DNA of 20,195 nucleotides from CAYPOY01 sp964412395 (GTDB taxonomy: Bacteria > Chloroflexota > Anaerolineae > B4-G1), in assembly GCA_964412395.1 (NCBI GenBank), contig CAYPOY010000068.1, positions 1-20,195 on the forward strand. Direction: 5' to 3'. This document shows positions 7,648 to 15,309 of this stretch, piece by piece. The translations under genes and the position numbers were made by a program. The notes below the pieces were generated by a model, which worked only from the letters and a program-made list of their open reading frames with translations, was not told the origin of the DNA and ran no database searches. Each line of letters opens with the position of its first letter. The stretch's first letter is position 1.

Positions 7648-8347
7648 GAGGGAGACTGAGTGCCAGGCGGCGCACGCCGTCGCCTGTGCGGTCCAGGATG
7701 CGCAGCACGAGCACGCTGATGTCGTCGTGGGGGCGTCCCTCGTCCAGTGCCAGTGCCTGCTCCAGCAGGCTATCGGCCAACTGCTGGGCGCTCATGTTAC
7801 TCCCGGCTGTCAGTTCGCGTACCGCCGCCGGGACGTCGAAGACGCGGCTTGAGCGCGCCCCGGCCATCTCCAGCCCGTCCGTATAGACCACGACCACAGT
7901 TCCGCTGACCAGTGGCAATTCAGTGATCAGCGGCTTGGTGCCACGTCGCACGCCGACCGGTTCCGACGGCTCATCAAGCAGCCATAACCTGTCGTCGGGA
8001 GTGATGACGATGATAGGGCAATGGTTGTTGCGCGAAAGCACCAGCGTGCTGGAAGCCAGGTCTACCGAGAGAATGTTGAGCGTGGCTGAGACCTTGCCGC
8101 CTTTGTGGGTGTAAAGATAATCGTGGGCCGCACGGGCTGCCGCCCCATCACGTACTCCCTCTGCCAATTCGGAGATTGCCTTGCGGGCCACGAGGTTGCT
8201 GATGGCCTTGGCTGCCCGTCCCGAACGCTGGCCATCCACCAGCACAAAGGAGAAGCCACCCCGAGGGCGTTCGATCATTTCCAGCGTATCCCCGCTCTCG
8301 CTGGTAGCCCACTTGCCCACTTTGACGACAGCAACTTCGATTTCCAT
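7643..8347 (-). CDS. SpoIIE/PP2C-type serine/threonine phosphatase
   Basis: The protein has 234 residues and consists of one SpoIIE/PP2C-like phosphatase domain with no membrane segment. The metal-binding acids expected of the family are in place: LVDGQRSGRAAK (about 37-48), VVYTDGLEMA, and near the end RPHDDISVLVL. Such phosphatases usually dephosphorylate anti-sigma-factor antagonists or other regulators in partner-switching pathways. No anti-sigma or STAS gene lies in the window, so the target is unknown. ATG 8347 has AAAGGT four bases upstream. It is the first gene of the leftward run and is divergent from the large histidine kinase gene, which suggests shared signalling. Confidence 0.88.
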   Translation of the reverse strand: MEIEVAVVKVGKWATSESGDTLEMIERPRGGFSFVLVDGQRSGRAAKAISNLVARKAISELAEGVRDGAAARAAHDYLYTHKGGKVSATLNILSVDLASSTLVLSRNNHCPIIVITPDDRLWLLDEPSEPVGVRRGTKPLITELPLVSGTVVVVYTDGLEMAGARSSRVFDVPAAVRELTAGSNMSAQQLADSLLEQALALDEGRPHDDISVLVLRILDRTGDGVRRLALSLPL

Positions 8348-8386
8348 TTGACCTTTAACTCAGGAAGATACCTCTATCTCAGCCAT

Positions 8387-8414
8387 ATTATACTCGGGTT
8401 GGAAGTGTGGGCAA
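8387..8414 (-). promoter_or_regulatory. Promoter of the phosphatase/channel/kinase run
   Basis: On the minus strand, TTGCCC (8414-8409) and TATAAT (8392-8387) are 16 bases apart. The predicted leader before ATG 8347 is about 33 bases. Its -35 box is only three bases from the -35 of the rightward promoter. Confidence 0.65.
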
Positions 8415-8417
8415 GGT

Positions 8418-8445
8418 TTGAATTATTCCTATGGTGTGCTATAAT
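8418..8445 (+). promoter_or_regulatory. Promoter of the histidine kinase/ychF run
   Basis: TTGAAT (8418-8423) and a perfect TATAAT (8440-8445) are 16 bases apart. The predicted start is near 8452, giving a leader of about 75 bases before ATG 8528. Confidence 0.68.
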
Positions 8446-8514
8446 CAGTATTTGTGAGAAGTCGTGTTTCTAACCATATCCTGCCAATCCCTTGGAGATC
8501 ACGATTCTTCGAAG

Positions 8515-8520
8515 AAAGGG
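8515..8520 (+). promoter_or_regulatory. Shine-Dalgarno deciding the histidine kinase start
   Basis: AAAGGG lies seven bases before ATG 8528. The frame is open from TTG 8492, but that codon lacks such a site. Confidence 0.6.
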
Positions 8521-8527
8521 CATAAGT

Positions 8528-11500
8528 ATGATTTTTGAAGTATGGAGATCCTGGAATAGACTGGCCTTTTTTGAATCTGAAACCTGGGAATACCCTCTCC
8601 TGGCGCTCTACGTACTGGTGGCGATTGGGCTTCTCGTTCGTTCCCGGGAGGATTTCAGAAAACTGGGCTGGCATCGTTTGCCCCTATTCATGGGCCTTCT
8701 GCTCAGCCCGCTGCTTGCTAACCACTTGCTGGTGCTGAGTTTCTCTCTACCCAGCTTGCTACCACCCCCTAGTGTTCCCGTTGGGCCCTCCCAGCCGCTT
8801 GTGCCACTGCTGGCGATGCTGCCGGTCACTGCGACCGGGGCCTGGCTGGGGGCAGGGCCAGCATTGCTGGTGGGGTTAGTCAGTGGAATCTTGCGTGCTG
8901 GGATGGCAACCGGCGGTGTTCTTGATCCTTTCCATTTTGCCTGCTTTGGTTTTTTGGTCGGGTTCTTTCTGCGCCAGAATTATCGAGGCCGCCTGCCGCT
9001 CGTCGCGCGCCAGCCTCTGGTCGCAGGGCCTCTGGCGTCTCTCTTCGCATCGCTGGTGCGATTGGCATCGGTATTCGCGCATGCAGCCGGTTCGGGCGTG
9101 GCGGGACTCGATTACGCGGTGACGTTGACGCGGGCCAATATTGGCCCCGCGTTGCTGGAAAGCCTTGTGGCGGGAATCATTGTCCAGGCGGTCTACCTGC
9201 TCTTCCCGCGCCTCTGTCCTGTCCGCGCGGCGCACCAATCCCCTCCCTATAGCCGCACTCTGAGTCGCAGATTGCTCTCCCTGTTCGTGCCCCTGATATT
9301 GATCATGACCTTTGCACTGGTCTATGCTGTGACGGCGACAACTCTGGATGTGGCAACTTCGGATGCGGTGGACGAGATGGCCCGGGATGCCAACAGCGCC
9401 GCTGAGGACATCCCCTACTTTATCCACACCGGACAAGGGCTGCTGGTGGAATTCGCTAACGATGAAACACTGTGGCACAACGATCCGATCACGCTGGAGA
9501 ACACTCTGCGCAGCGACTTGCGAACGATGGCGTTCTTCGACCAGTTGACATTGTTTGACTTGACTGGGCAGCGGCTGGCAATGTATCCCCCAGCACCAAC
9601 CGGTGACCCAGAACTGACAGCACAGGAGGAGGTGCTCTTGCAGCATGTACTCGAGAGTGGGGCAACGCAGATCAGCACTGTGCACCACTCACGGCGGGGA
9701 GAGGCCATCCTTTCGTTCCTGGCACCGGTGGGGGATGAGGCGACCGCTGACCGCTTCGGGGCATTGCTAGGCCGCACTCGGCTTGACGTCAATCCGGTGA
9801 TGGACCGGGCACTGGCAAGTCTACAGTGGACCCGCGCGCGTGGCGAGGGGTTTGTGGTGGACTCAGAAGGACATATCGTTGCCCATTCCGATCCCGGCAT
9901 GCTTCTCGCTGAGTGGCACGTGGACGAGAACCGTCCCCGCATCGTCACCATGATGCAAGGTTGGGCCTACGAAAGCCGTAATCCCAAGGACAACACACGT
10001 CAGTTGGTCTACTACCTGCCTGTGGAAGGGTACCCTTGGGCGGTCGTAATCCGTCTTCCCTACGAAGTTGTGCTGGAGCAGGCCACACAGGTTGCCACCC
10101 CTCTGCTGCTTCTCCAGGTTCTGCTGGGGGGTGGGCTGGTGATCATCATCCCGTTTTTCACCAACCGCTTGACCCGGCCGCTCACGCAGTTGGCTGCTGC
10201 GGCCGACCGCATCGCTGAGGGTGACCTTATACAGCCGGTGCGAGTGCTTGGCGACGACGAGGTGGCCCGGGTAGGGAGCGCGTTTGACGACATGCGTGTG
10301 CGCTTAAAAGATCGTCTGGAAGACCTTTCGTTGCTGCTCCAGATCAGCCAGGCGGTTTCGTCAACGCTGGAGCTGCCCAAGGGGATGCCGTTCATCCTCG
10401 AAGGAGCACTTAAGGCAACCAAGGCCCAGGTGGCCCGCATCGTCCTCCTTTCGGCTGACGGCGACCCGCAGATGGTGATGGCGCGGGGGGAACCACGCGA
10501 AGGATTGGGAACACTCGACCGCGTGCTCGCTACAGCGGCCAGAGACCTGGAGTCTCCCTTGGTCGTGGAAAATCTGGCCCGGGCCAAAACCCTGGCCGAG
10601 CCTGAGACGCTAGAGGGGCCGATCAAGGCCGTCATCGCGCCGCCCGTGCGTACCAAGGACTATGTGCCGGCTGTGATGTGGGTGGGATATGACACAGTTC
10701 GTCAGTTCGATGCCTCAGAGATTGACCTGCTCTCCACATTGGCCAGCCAGACGGCTGTGCTGGTGGAGAACGCTCGTCTGTTCCAGGCTGCAGAGGGCGG
10801 GCGGCGGCGGCTGGCGGCAATTCTGGCCAGCACCACCGACGCCGTTCTGGTCACCGATCGCGATGATCGCATCCTGTTGGTCAACCCGGCTGCTGAACAG
10901 GCCTTTGACATCACAGACGACACGGTTGTAGGCCAGAAGATTAACGAGGCGGGATTGGCACCCGCGTTGGCGAGGGTCTTTGAGGAGCCGCTGTCCCAAA
11001 GTGGTGCGTTGACCGAGGAGATCCCTCTGCCCGATGGCAGGACATTGTACGCCAGTGTTTCGACCATCTTGAGTGCCGATGGTGAGCGGATCGGCCGCGT
11101 GGCTGTGATGCGCGACGTCACATACTTCAAGGAATTGGACGAGATGAAGTCCGAGTTTGTGGCGACAGTCTCGCACGACTTGCGCGCGCCCCTGACGTTT
11201 ATGCGCGGCTACACGACGATGCTCCCAATGGTGGGCGAACTCAGCGATAAGCAACACGAGTACGTCGAGAAAATCCTGCACGGCGTTGGGCAGATGAGTG
11301 AACTGATTGACGATTTGCTCGATTTGGGACGTATCGAGGCCGGCGTGGGGATGGAGCGCAAGCCCTGCCACGTGGGAGCGATCCTGGTTGAAGCGGTGGA
11401 CGGCATGCGGGCCCGAGCGGCTGCTAAGGGGCTCACCCTGCGGCTGGAGCCGGCTGAAGGCATGGCAGTGATCGCAGGCGACGCGGCGTTGTTGCGTCAG

Positions 11501-11848
11501 GCAGTCACCAACTTGGTAGATAATGCGGTCAAGTACACCCCCAGTGGCGGCACCGTGACGGTGGGATTATCGGTGCGCAACGAGCAGGCAGTGATCCACG
11601 TCGCAGACACGGGTATCGGCATTGCTCCGGACGACCAGGTGCGCCTGTTCGAGAAATTCTACCGCGTCAAGCGGCGCGACACGGTGAGCATACAAGGGAC
11701 TGGCCTGGGGCTGGCAATCGTCAAGTCCATCATCGAGCGGCACGGCGGCAAGGTGTGGGTAGATAGCGAACTGGACCATGGGAGCACGTTTCACGTCAGT
11801 TTGCCTATCGGTGAGATAGCGTCACCGGAGGCGGAGGTTCTACAATAG
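8528..11848 (+). CDS. Large multi-domain sensor histidine kinase
   Basis: The protein has 1106 residues. In order: several N-terminal membrane helices (about 20-230, probably six); a further helix (about 255-275) leading into a Cache-like extracellular sensor (about 280-510); a helix (about 515-540); HAMP (about 541-595); GAF (about 600-755); PAS (about 760-867); HisKA (about 871-937); and HATPase (about 977-1094). The H-box is VSHDLRAPL with His883. The N-box is NLVDNAVKYTP, with DTGIGI and GTGLGLAI as G-boxes. It should autophosphorylate in response to an outside ligand and possibly an inner one. No response regulator gene is in the window, so it is an orphan kinase here. ychF follows by 15 bases. 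The divergent phosphatase gene may share its regulation. Confidence 0.93.
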   Translation: MIFEVWRSWNRLAFFESETWEYPLLALYVLVAIGLLVRSREDFRKLGWHRLPLFMGLLLSPLLANHLLVLSFSLPSLLPPPSVPVGPSQPLVPLLAMLPVTATGAWLGAGPALLVGLVSGILRAGMATGGVLDPFHFACFGFLVGFFLRQNYRGRLPLVARQPLVAGPLASLFASLVRLASVFAHAAGSGVAGLDYAVTLTRANIGPALLESLVAGIIVQAVYLLFPRLCPVRAAHQSPPYSRTLSRRLLSLFVPLILIMTFALVYAVTATTLDVATSDAVDEMARDANSAAEDIPYFIHTGQGLLVEFANDETLWHNDPITLENTLRSDLRTMAFFDQLTLFDLTGQRLAMYPPAPTGDPELTAQEEVLLQHVLESGATQISTVHHSRRGEAILSFLAPVGDEATADRFGALLGRTRLDVNPVMDRALASLQWTRARGEGFVVDSEGHIVAHSDPGMLLAEWHVDENRPRIVTMMQGWAYESRNPKDNTRQLVYYLPVEGYPWAVVIRLPYEVVLEQATQVATPLLLLQVLLGGGLVIIIPFFTNRLTRPLTQLAAAADRIAEGDLIQPVRVLGDDEVARVGSAFDDMRVRLKDRLEDLSLLLQISQAVSSTLELPKGMPFILEGALKATKAQVARIVLLSADGDPQMVMARGEPREGLGTLDRVLATAARDLESPLVVENLARAKTLAEPETLEGPIKAVIAPPVRTKDYVPAVMWVGYDTVRQFDASEIDLLSTLASQTAVLVENARLFQAAEGGRRRLAAILASTTDAVLVTDRDDRILLVNPAAEQAFDITDDTVVGQKINEAGLAPALARVFEEPLSQSGALTEEIPLPDGRTLYASVSTILSADGERIGRVAVMRDVTYFKELDEMKSEFVATVSHDLRAPLTFMRGYTTMLPMVGELSDKQHEYVEKILHGVGQMSELIDDLLDLGRIEAGVGMERKPCHVGAILVEAVDGMRARAAAKGLTLRLEPAEGMAVIAGDAALLRQAVTNLVDNAVKYTPSGGTVTVGLSVRNEQAVIHVADTGIGIAPDDQVRLFEKFYRVKRRDTVSIQGTGLGLAIVKSIIERHGGKVWVDSELDHGSTFHVSLPIGEIASPEAEVLQ

Positions 11849-11863
11849 ACGACGGGGGGCTGT

Positions 11864-12964
11864 ATGGCGTTGCAAATCGGCATTGTAGGCTTGCCCAATG
11901 TGGGCAAGTCTACTCTATTTAACGCCCTCACGCAGGCCGGGGCTGCTGTGGCTGCCTATCCTTTCACAACGATTGAGCCCAATCGGGGCGTGGTGGCGGT
12001 TCCCGATCCACGGCTGGGGGTGCTGGCAGGAATGGTCGGGCCGGAACGGGTGACCCCGGCGATGGTCGAGTTTGTGGACATCGCAGGCCTGGTGCGAGAT
12101 GCCCACCAGGGAGAAGGGTTGGGCAACCAGTTCCTCGGCCACATCCGCACTGTGGACGCTATCGCTCTGGTCTGTCGCTGCTTTTCCAACCCCGACGTGG
12201 CCCACGTGGAGGGAACAGTGGATCCGTCACGCGACCTGGAGGTGCTCGACCTGGAGCTGATCCTGGCCGATTTGGAGGTAACAGAGCGGCGGTTGGACAA
12301 GGTGCGTTCGGCAGCCAGGGCCAGGCCGCGCGACTACGCCGCAGAGTTGAAAGCACTGGAGGGGTTGCGTACGCATCTGCAGGCCGACGAGCGTGCCACT
12401 GCCTGGGCGGCAGGCGGGGTGGCCGAGGCAGCGCTGGCGCGAGAGATGTGCCTGCTCACCGCCAAGCAGCGCGTCTACGTGGCCAACGTCGGCGAGGAGA
12501 GCCTGCCTGATGGTGACCCCCTGGCCGAGGAGATTGCTCGCGTGGCGGAAAAGGAAGGCGCTCCCTCCGTCGTCCTCTGTGCCCAACTGGAGGCCGACCT
12601 GAGCGAGTGGCCACCCGACGAGGCCGCCGCTTACCGTGCAGATGTAGGGTTGGAGCACTCCGGGTTGGAGGCGCTGACTCAGGCGGGCTACGCGGTGCTT
12701 GATCTGATCACTTTTTTCACCATCACAGGTGGTCGAGAGGTACGAGCCTGGGCGATACAGCGGGGCACAAAAGCACCCCAGGCGGCCGGCAAAGTCCACA
12801 GCCAGATGGAGCGCGGTTTCATCCGTGCCGAGGTAGTGAGTTTCGAGCAACTGATAGAAGCAAGGAACTGGCAAACGGCACGAGAGCGAGGAATCTTGCG
12901 CGTAGAAGGCCGAGATTACAAAGTCCAGGACAGCGATGTGTGTCTGTTCCGTTTCAGCCCGTGA
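11864..12964 (+). CDS. ychF: Redox/ribosome-associated ATPase YchF (OLA1 family)
   Basis: The protein has 366 residues, the usual family length. The G1 loop is GLPNVGKST (residues 9-17) and the G3 block is DIAGLVRDAHQGEGLG. The G4 position reads NVGEE instead of the NKxD of true GTPases, as expected for this ATP-preferring family. A helical insert (about 130-200) follows the G domain. A TGS domain ends the chain (ITFFTITGGREVRAW ... YKVQDSDVCLFRF). YchF binds ribosomes and is linked to stress responses. It lies 15 bases after the histidine kinase gene and is probably co-transcribed, an arrangement I do not know to be conserved. The start is the ATG with a GGGGGG tract upstream. Confidence 0.97.
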   Translation: MALQIGIVGLPNVGKSTLFNALTQAGAAVAAYPFTTIEPNRGVVAVPDPRLGVLAGMVGPERVTPAMVEFVDIAGLVRDAHQGEGLGNQFLGHIRTVDAIALVCRCFSNPDVAHVEGTVDPSRDLEVLDLELILADLEVTERRLDKVRSAARARPRDYAAELKALEGLRTHLQADERATAWAAGGVAEAALAREMCLLTAKQRVYVANVGEESLPDGDPLAEEIARVAEKEGAPSVVLCAQLEADLSEWPPDEAAAYRADVGLEHSGLEALTQAGYAVLDLITFFTITGGREVRAWAIQRGTKAPQAAGKVHSQMERGFIRAEVVSFEQLIEARNWQTARERGILRVEGRDYKVQDSDVCLFRFSP

Positions 12965-13075
12965 GGGTGTAAAGCGTGAGCAGACAGACGTCCGTCAGCA
13001 GCACGCACAGGGTTTGCGTGAACGGTGAACCCTTGTCCTGATTCCAGCCCGTTGTTTCTCATTCCATTGTGTGAT

Positions 13076-13104
13076 TTGCCAATCGTCTGCGATGCTGGTA
13101 TAAT
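13076..13104 (+). promoter_or_regulatory. Promoter of tRNA-Thr
   Basis: TTGCCA (13076-13081) and TATAAT (13099-13104) are 17 bases apart. Transcription should start only a few bases before the mature tRNA end at 13115. The 12965-13075 gap before it shows no gene. Confidence 0.75.
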
Positions 13105-13114
13105 TTACCCACGC

Positions 13115-13187
13115 GCCACCCTAGCTCAATCGGTAGAGCAACCGCTTCGTAAGCGGTAGGTTTTGGGTTCAAGTCCCAAGGGTGGCT
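13115..13187 (+). tRNA. tRNA-Thr (anticodon CGT)
   Basis: All arms can be folded by eye. The acceptor stem is GCCACCC (13115-13121) with GGGTGGC (13180-13186), discriminator U. The D arm is GCTC...GAGC. The anticodon stem ACCGC/GCGGT encloses the loop TTCGTAA, giving anticodon CGT at 13148-13150, which reads ACG (Thr). The T arm TTGGG/CCCAA encloses TTCAAGT. The 3' CCA is not encoded. Confidence 0.96.
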
Positions 13188-13197
13188 CTTACTACGC

Positions 13198-13224
13198 AGG
13201 CCCCGCAAGTGGGGCCTTCTCTCT
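13198..13224 (+). terminator. Rho-independent terminator after tRNA-Thr
   Basis: AGGCCCC (13198-13204) and GGGGCCT (13211-13217) form a 7-bp GC-rich stem with a six-base loop, followed by a pyrimidine tract (TCTCTCT). It ends only about 27 bases before the ResB-like start codon, so it may also attenuate transcription into that gene. Confidence 0.8.
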
Positions 13225-13250
13225 AGTAGGAACGGTATAGCAACAAGCGG

Positions 13251-14417
13251 ATGATTGATCAACCCCCACGTGACCCCTGGCGAGCCATCTGGCAGGTTGC
13301 GACCGGCGACTATTTGATCGCCGCCTTGCTTCTAAGCACTGCAGCAGGGTTGGCTATTATAACCTGGCTGCCTCAGATGCCTGTGGCCAACCCGGCGGCC
13401 TACGCACAGTGGCTTTCCGAAGTACAGGCCCGCTTTGGAACCGCAACCCCGACGATGCAGACACTGGGCCTGTTCACCATTACGCGCTCCTTCGGATTCC
13501 GCGCGCTGCTGGTGCTTCTCGCCGGCTGCCTGCTGCTCCGGCTGATCGAAAACGGCGACTGGCTGTGGCACAACCGAGAGATGGCAAAGCCAGCGGGAGA
13601 ATGGCACAGGCTCGCGGATGTGCACCTGCCCAACGTGATAGATGACCTGCGCCGCCTACACTATCGGGTGCTGAGCAACCCCCCGCTCATCCAGGCTGAC
13701 CGCTGGCCCTGGGCCGATCTGTTCCCCTTGTTAGCTCACGGCGGCGCTCTGCTGCTTCTAGTCGGATTGCTCATCATCCACCTGTGGGGCTGGCGAGTCG
13801 AAGGGCTGACCGTCCAAAGCGGCGCGAGAGTCACGCTGCCCGGCACCGAGAAATGGATCGCGGTGGATGAAGACGCCCGCAGAGCAACACACAGCCCCGG
13901 CATCATGACGTTTGTCGAAGCGCGCGGGCCCGGCGTGCAAGCCAGTGCAGCCGATAGCACAGGGCACCCTCTGCTACTTCAACCCCCCGAGGCCGACCCG
14001 GTCACGCAACTGACGGTGGCACTTACTGAGGACCAGTACTTTGCCATCCCGGAGGCCCAATTGGTTGTCCGACTGGCACCGCAACCCGGTCGCGCCATCG
14101 AGGCACACAGCCCCGTGCTCCTCCAGGTCTACCGCAGCCCCGCTGGACGGCTGGCAACCGAGACCGTGGTGGAGGGAGATGCAGAACTGACGGTGGACGA
14201 CGTGACGCTGCAACTTGCCAGCGTGCCCTACGCGCGGTTGACCGCTACTTTCAATCCCGGCTTCTGGCCCATCGGCGCCGGTCTTGTGCTCCTGGTTGCG
14301 GGGCTGCTGGGAAGCGTAACATGGCCCGTGCGCCGGTTATGGTTGCGCGAGGAGACTGGGAAAGCCAAGGGCACTGGCGATCTCCCGCCAACACTGGCGA
14401 GAGACGGAGAGCCCTGA
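13251..14417 (+). CDS. ResB/Ccs1-like cytochrome c biogenesis protein
   Basis: The protein has 388 residues, somewhat shorter than typical ResB (450 or more). Its layout is that of the family: a first helix (about 20-42), a second (about 81-101, after the RSFGFRALLVLL block), a third (about 157-180), a long extracytoplasmic beta-rich domain (about 185-335), and a last helix (about 343-366, after NPGFWPIG). ResB with ResC/CcsA carries haem across the membrane and attaches it to apocytochrome c. Which histidines would bind haem cannot be decided by eye. The next gene starts one base after its stop and looks like a degenerate CcsA, so the two probably form a complex. The ribosome site before ATG 13251 is weak. 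Confidence 0.78.
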   Translation: MIDQPPRDPWRAIWQVATGDYLIAALLLSTAAGLAIITWLPQMPVANPAAYAQWLSEVQARFGTATPTMQTLGLFTITRSFGFRALLVLLAGCLLLRLIENGDWLWHNREMAKPAGEWHRLADVHLPNVIDDLRRLHYRVLSNPPLIQADRWPWADLFPLLAHGGALLLLVGLLIIHLWGWRVEGLTVQSGARVTLPGTEKWIAVDEDARRATHSPGIMTFVEARGPGVQASAADSTGHPLLLQPPEADPVTQLTVALTEDQYFAIPEAQLVVRLAPQPGRAIEAHSPVLLQVYRSPAGRLATETVVEGDAELTVDDVTLQLASVPYARLTATFNPGFWPIGAGLVLLVAGLLGSVTWPVRRLWLREETGKAKGTGDLPPTLARDGEP

Positions 14418-14418
14418 C

Positions 14419-15117
14419 ATGCTGTCCTCTGTGATCTTCACAGGACTGGCCAGCGGCATGTTGTTGGCTGCGGTCGGGCTGGCGCTGTGGGACGGCTTCC
14501 GGCAAGTGCCTGGGCTTTCCCACGCTGTGCGGGCGATCTGCTGGCTGGCAGGAGCGCTTCTGTTGATCGGGACGCTGCTCGCGTGGCAGGGAGACCACAG
14601 CCTCTCCGCGCCCGCCTTGCATCTGATCCTGATGGCGGCCCTGGCCGCTCCACCGGGAACTCATTGCCGTCGCCATTCTCCCTGGAGCAACGTGGTGCTC
14701 ATCCTGCCATCGCTAATACTGGCCGGGGCCGGCCTTCTCTGGACCTCAGAGCCCATTGGGACTGGAACGGGCAACCTCCCGGTCGCGCTGGTGGAGTTGG
14801 CGGCTATCCTCTGTGGTGGGCTTGGAGCGCGGGCACTGGGCGAGGCCCTGAACGAGATCGTCACCTCGACCCCACACGTCGAATGGCCATCCGCTGCCAC
14901 ATACGCGCTGTTGACACTGCTGGTGGGCGGCACGGCGCTGGTGAACCTGTGGCAGCGAGGGTCGGCGTGGGGAGGAACCGCCGACGAGGACAGGCTGGCA
15001 GGGGCGTGGCTGGCCTGGAGTGCAGCCTGGCTGGGTCCACGCCAGCCCCCCAGGCTACGCGCAGCGCTAACCGCCATAGCCGCGTCGTTGCTCATCGTAC
15101 TGGCCGTTGGATGCTAG
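14419..15117 (+). CDS. Degenerate CcsA/ResC-like membrane protein
   Basis: The protein has 232 residues with six or seven hydrophobic helices. Its position directly after the ResB-like gene, one base from the stop, is where ResC/CcsA normally lies. Near the C-terminus, the stretch RGSAWGGTADEDRLAGAWLAW lines up by eye with the CcsA haem-handling segment 'AWG.YW.WDPKE.W'. The Trp-rich core is replaced by GGTADED. The conserved His that normally starts an 'H.P....Y' helix is also not visible. It is shorter than CcsA (about 280-320). I infer a diverged or non-haem partner of ResB; an unrelated polytopic protein is possible. The coding frame is well supported by its coupling to the previous gene. 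Confidence 0.6.
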   Translation: MLSSVIFTGLASGMLLAAVGLALWDGFRQVPGLSHAVRAICWLAGALLLIGTLLAWQGDHSLSAPALHLILMAALAAPPGTHCRRHSPWSNVVLILPSLILAGAGLLWTSEPIGTGTGNLPVALVELAAILCGGLGARALGEALNEIVTSTPHVEWPSAATYALLTLLVGGTALVNLWQRGSAWGGTADEDRLAGAWLAWSAAWLGPRQPPRLRAALTAIAASLLIVLAVGC

Positions 15118-15133
15118 ATGCTGGATGCTCGAT
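15110..15133. repeat. Tandem heptamer GATGCTN
   Basis: Three consecutive heptamers GATGCTA, GATGCTG and GATGCTC are followed by GAT. The array begins within the last codons and stop of the CcsA-like gene. It is a second short tandem word at a gene edge, like the one at 3623-3657. Confidence 0.75.
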
Positions 15134-15139
15134 CCTAAC

Positions 15140-15288
15140 TGGACTTTGGACAAAACCACGGGAGCGACCAGAAACCCGTTTTCTTATCCAAAAATGTCTC
15201 TTGCTGCGCCTGAAAAGGCCTGAATTCGAGCGGATTTGACCTGCGAAGTCGTCAGAAAACGGGTTTCTTCAGCCTTGTCCAAAGTCCA
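15140..15288. mobile_element. MITE-like inverted-repeat element, no coding capacity
   Basis: A 149-bp non-coding segment is bounded by perfect 14-bp inverted repeats: TGGACTTTGGACAA (15140-15153) and its complement at 15275-15288. A second perfect 15-bp pair lies inside: AGAAACCCGTTTTCT at 15170-15184 and its complement at 15254-15268. ATCCT occurs close to both ends (15132-15136 and 15289-15293) and could be a target duplication, but on the left it is three bases away. The nested repeats would fold into a long hairpin. It may be a MITE or a REP-like dispersed element, lying directly upstream of udk. Confidence 0.65.
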
Positions 15289-15309
15289 ATCCTGAACAGG
15301 GGAGAAGAA

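Noticed and set aside
8876..9688. Minus-strand 270-codon frame inside the histidine kinase gene
   Set aside because: Antisense of clear membrane and Cache segments; its Gln/His/Arg-rich composition is typical of a shadow frame.
12981..13034. Quasi-palindrome GACAGACGTCCGTC and AGGGTT/AACCCT pair after ychF as a terminator
   Set aside because: The stems are short or imperfect and no T-run follows.
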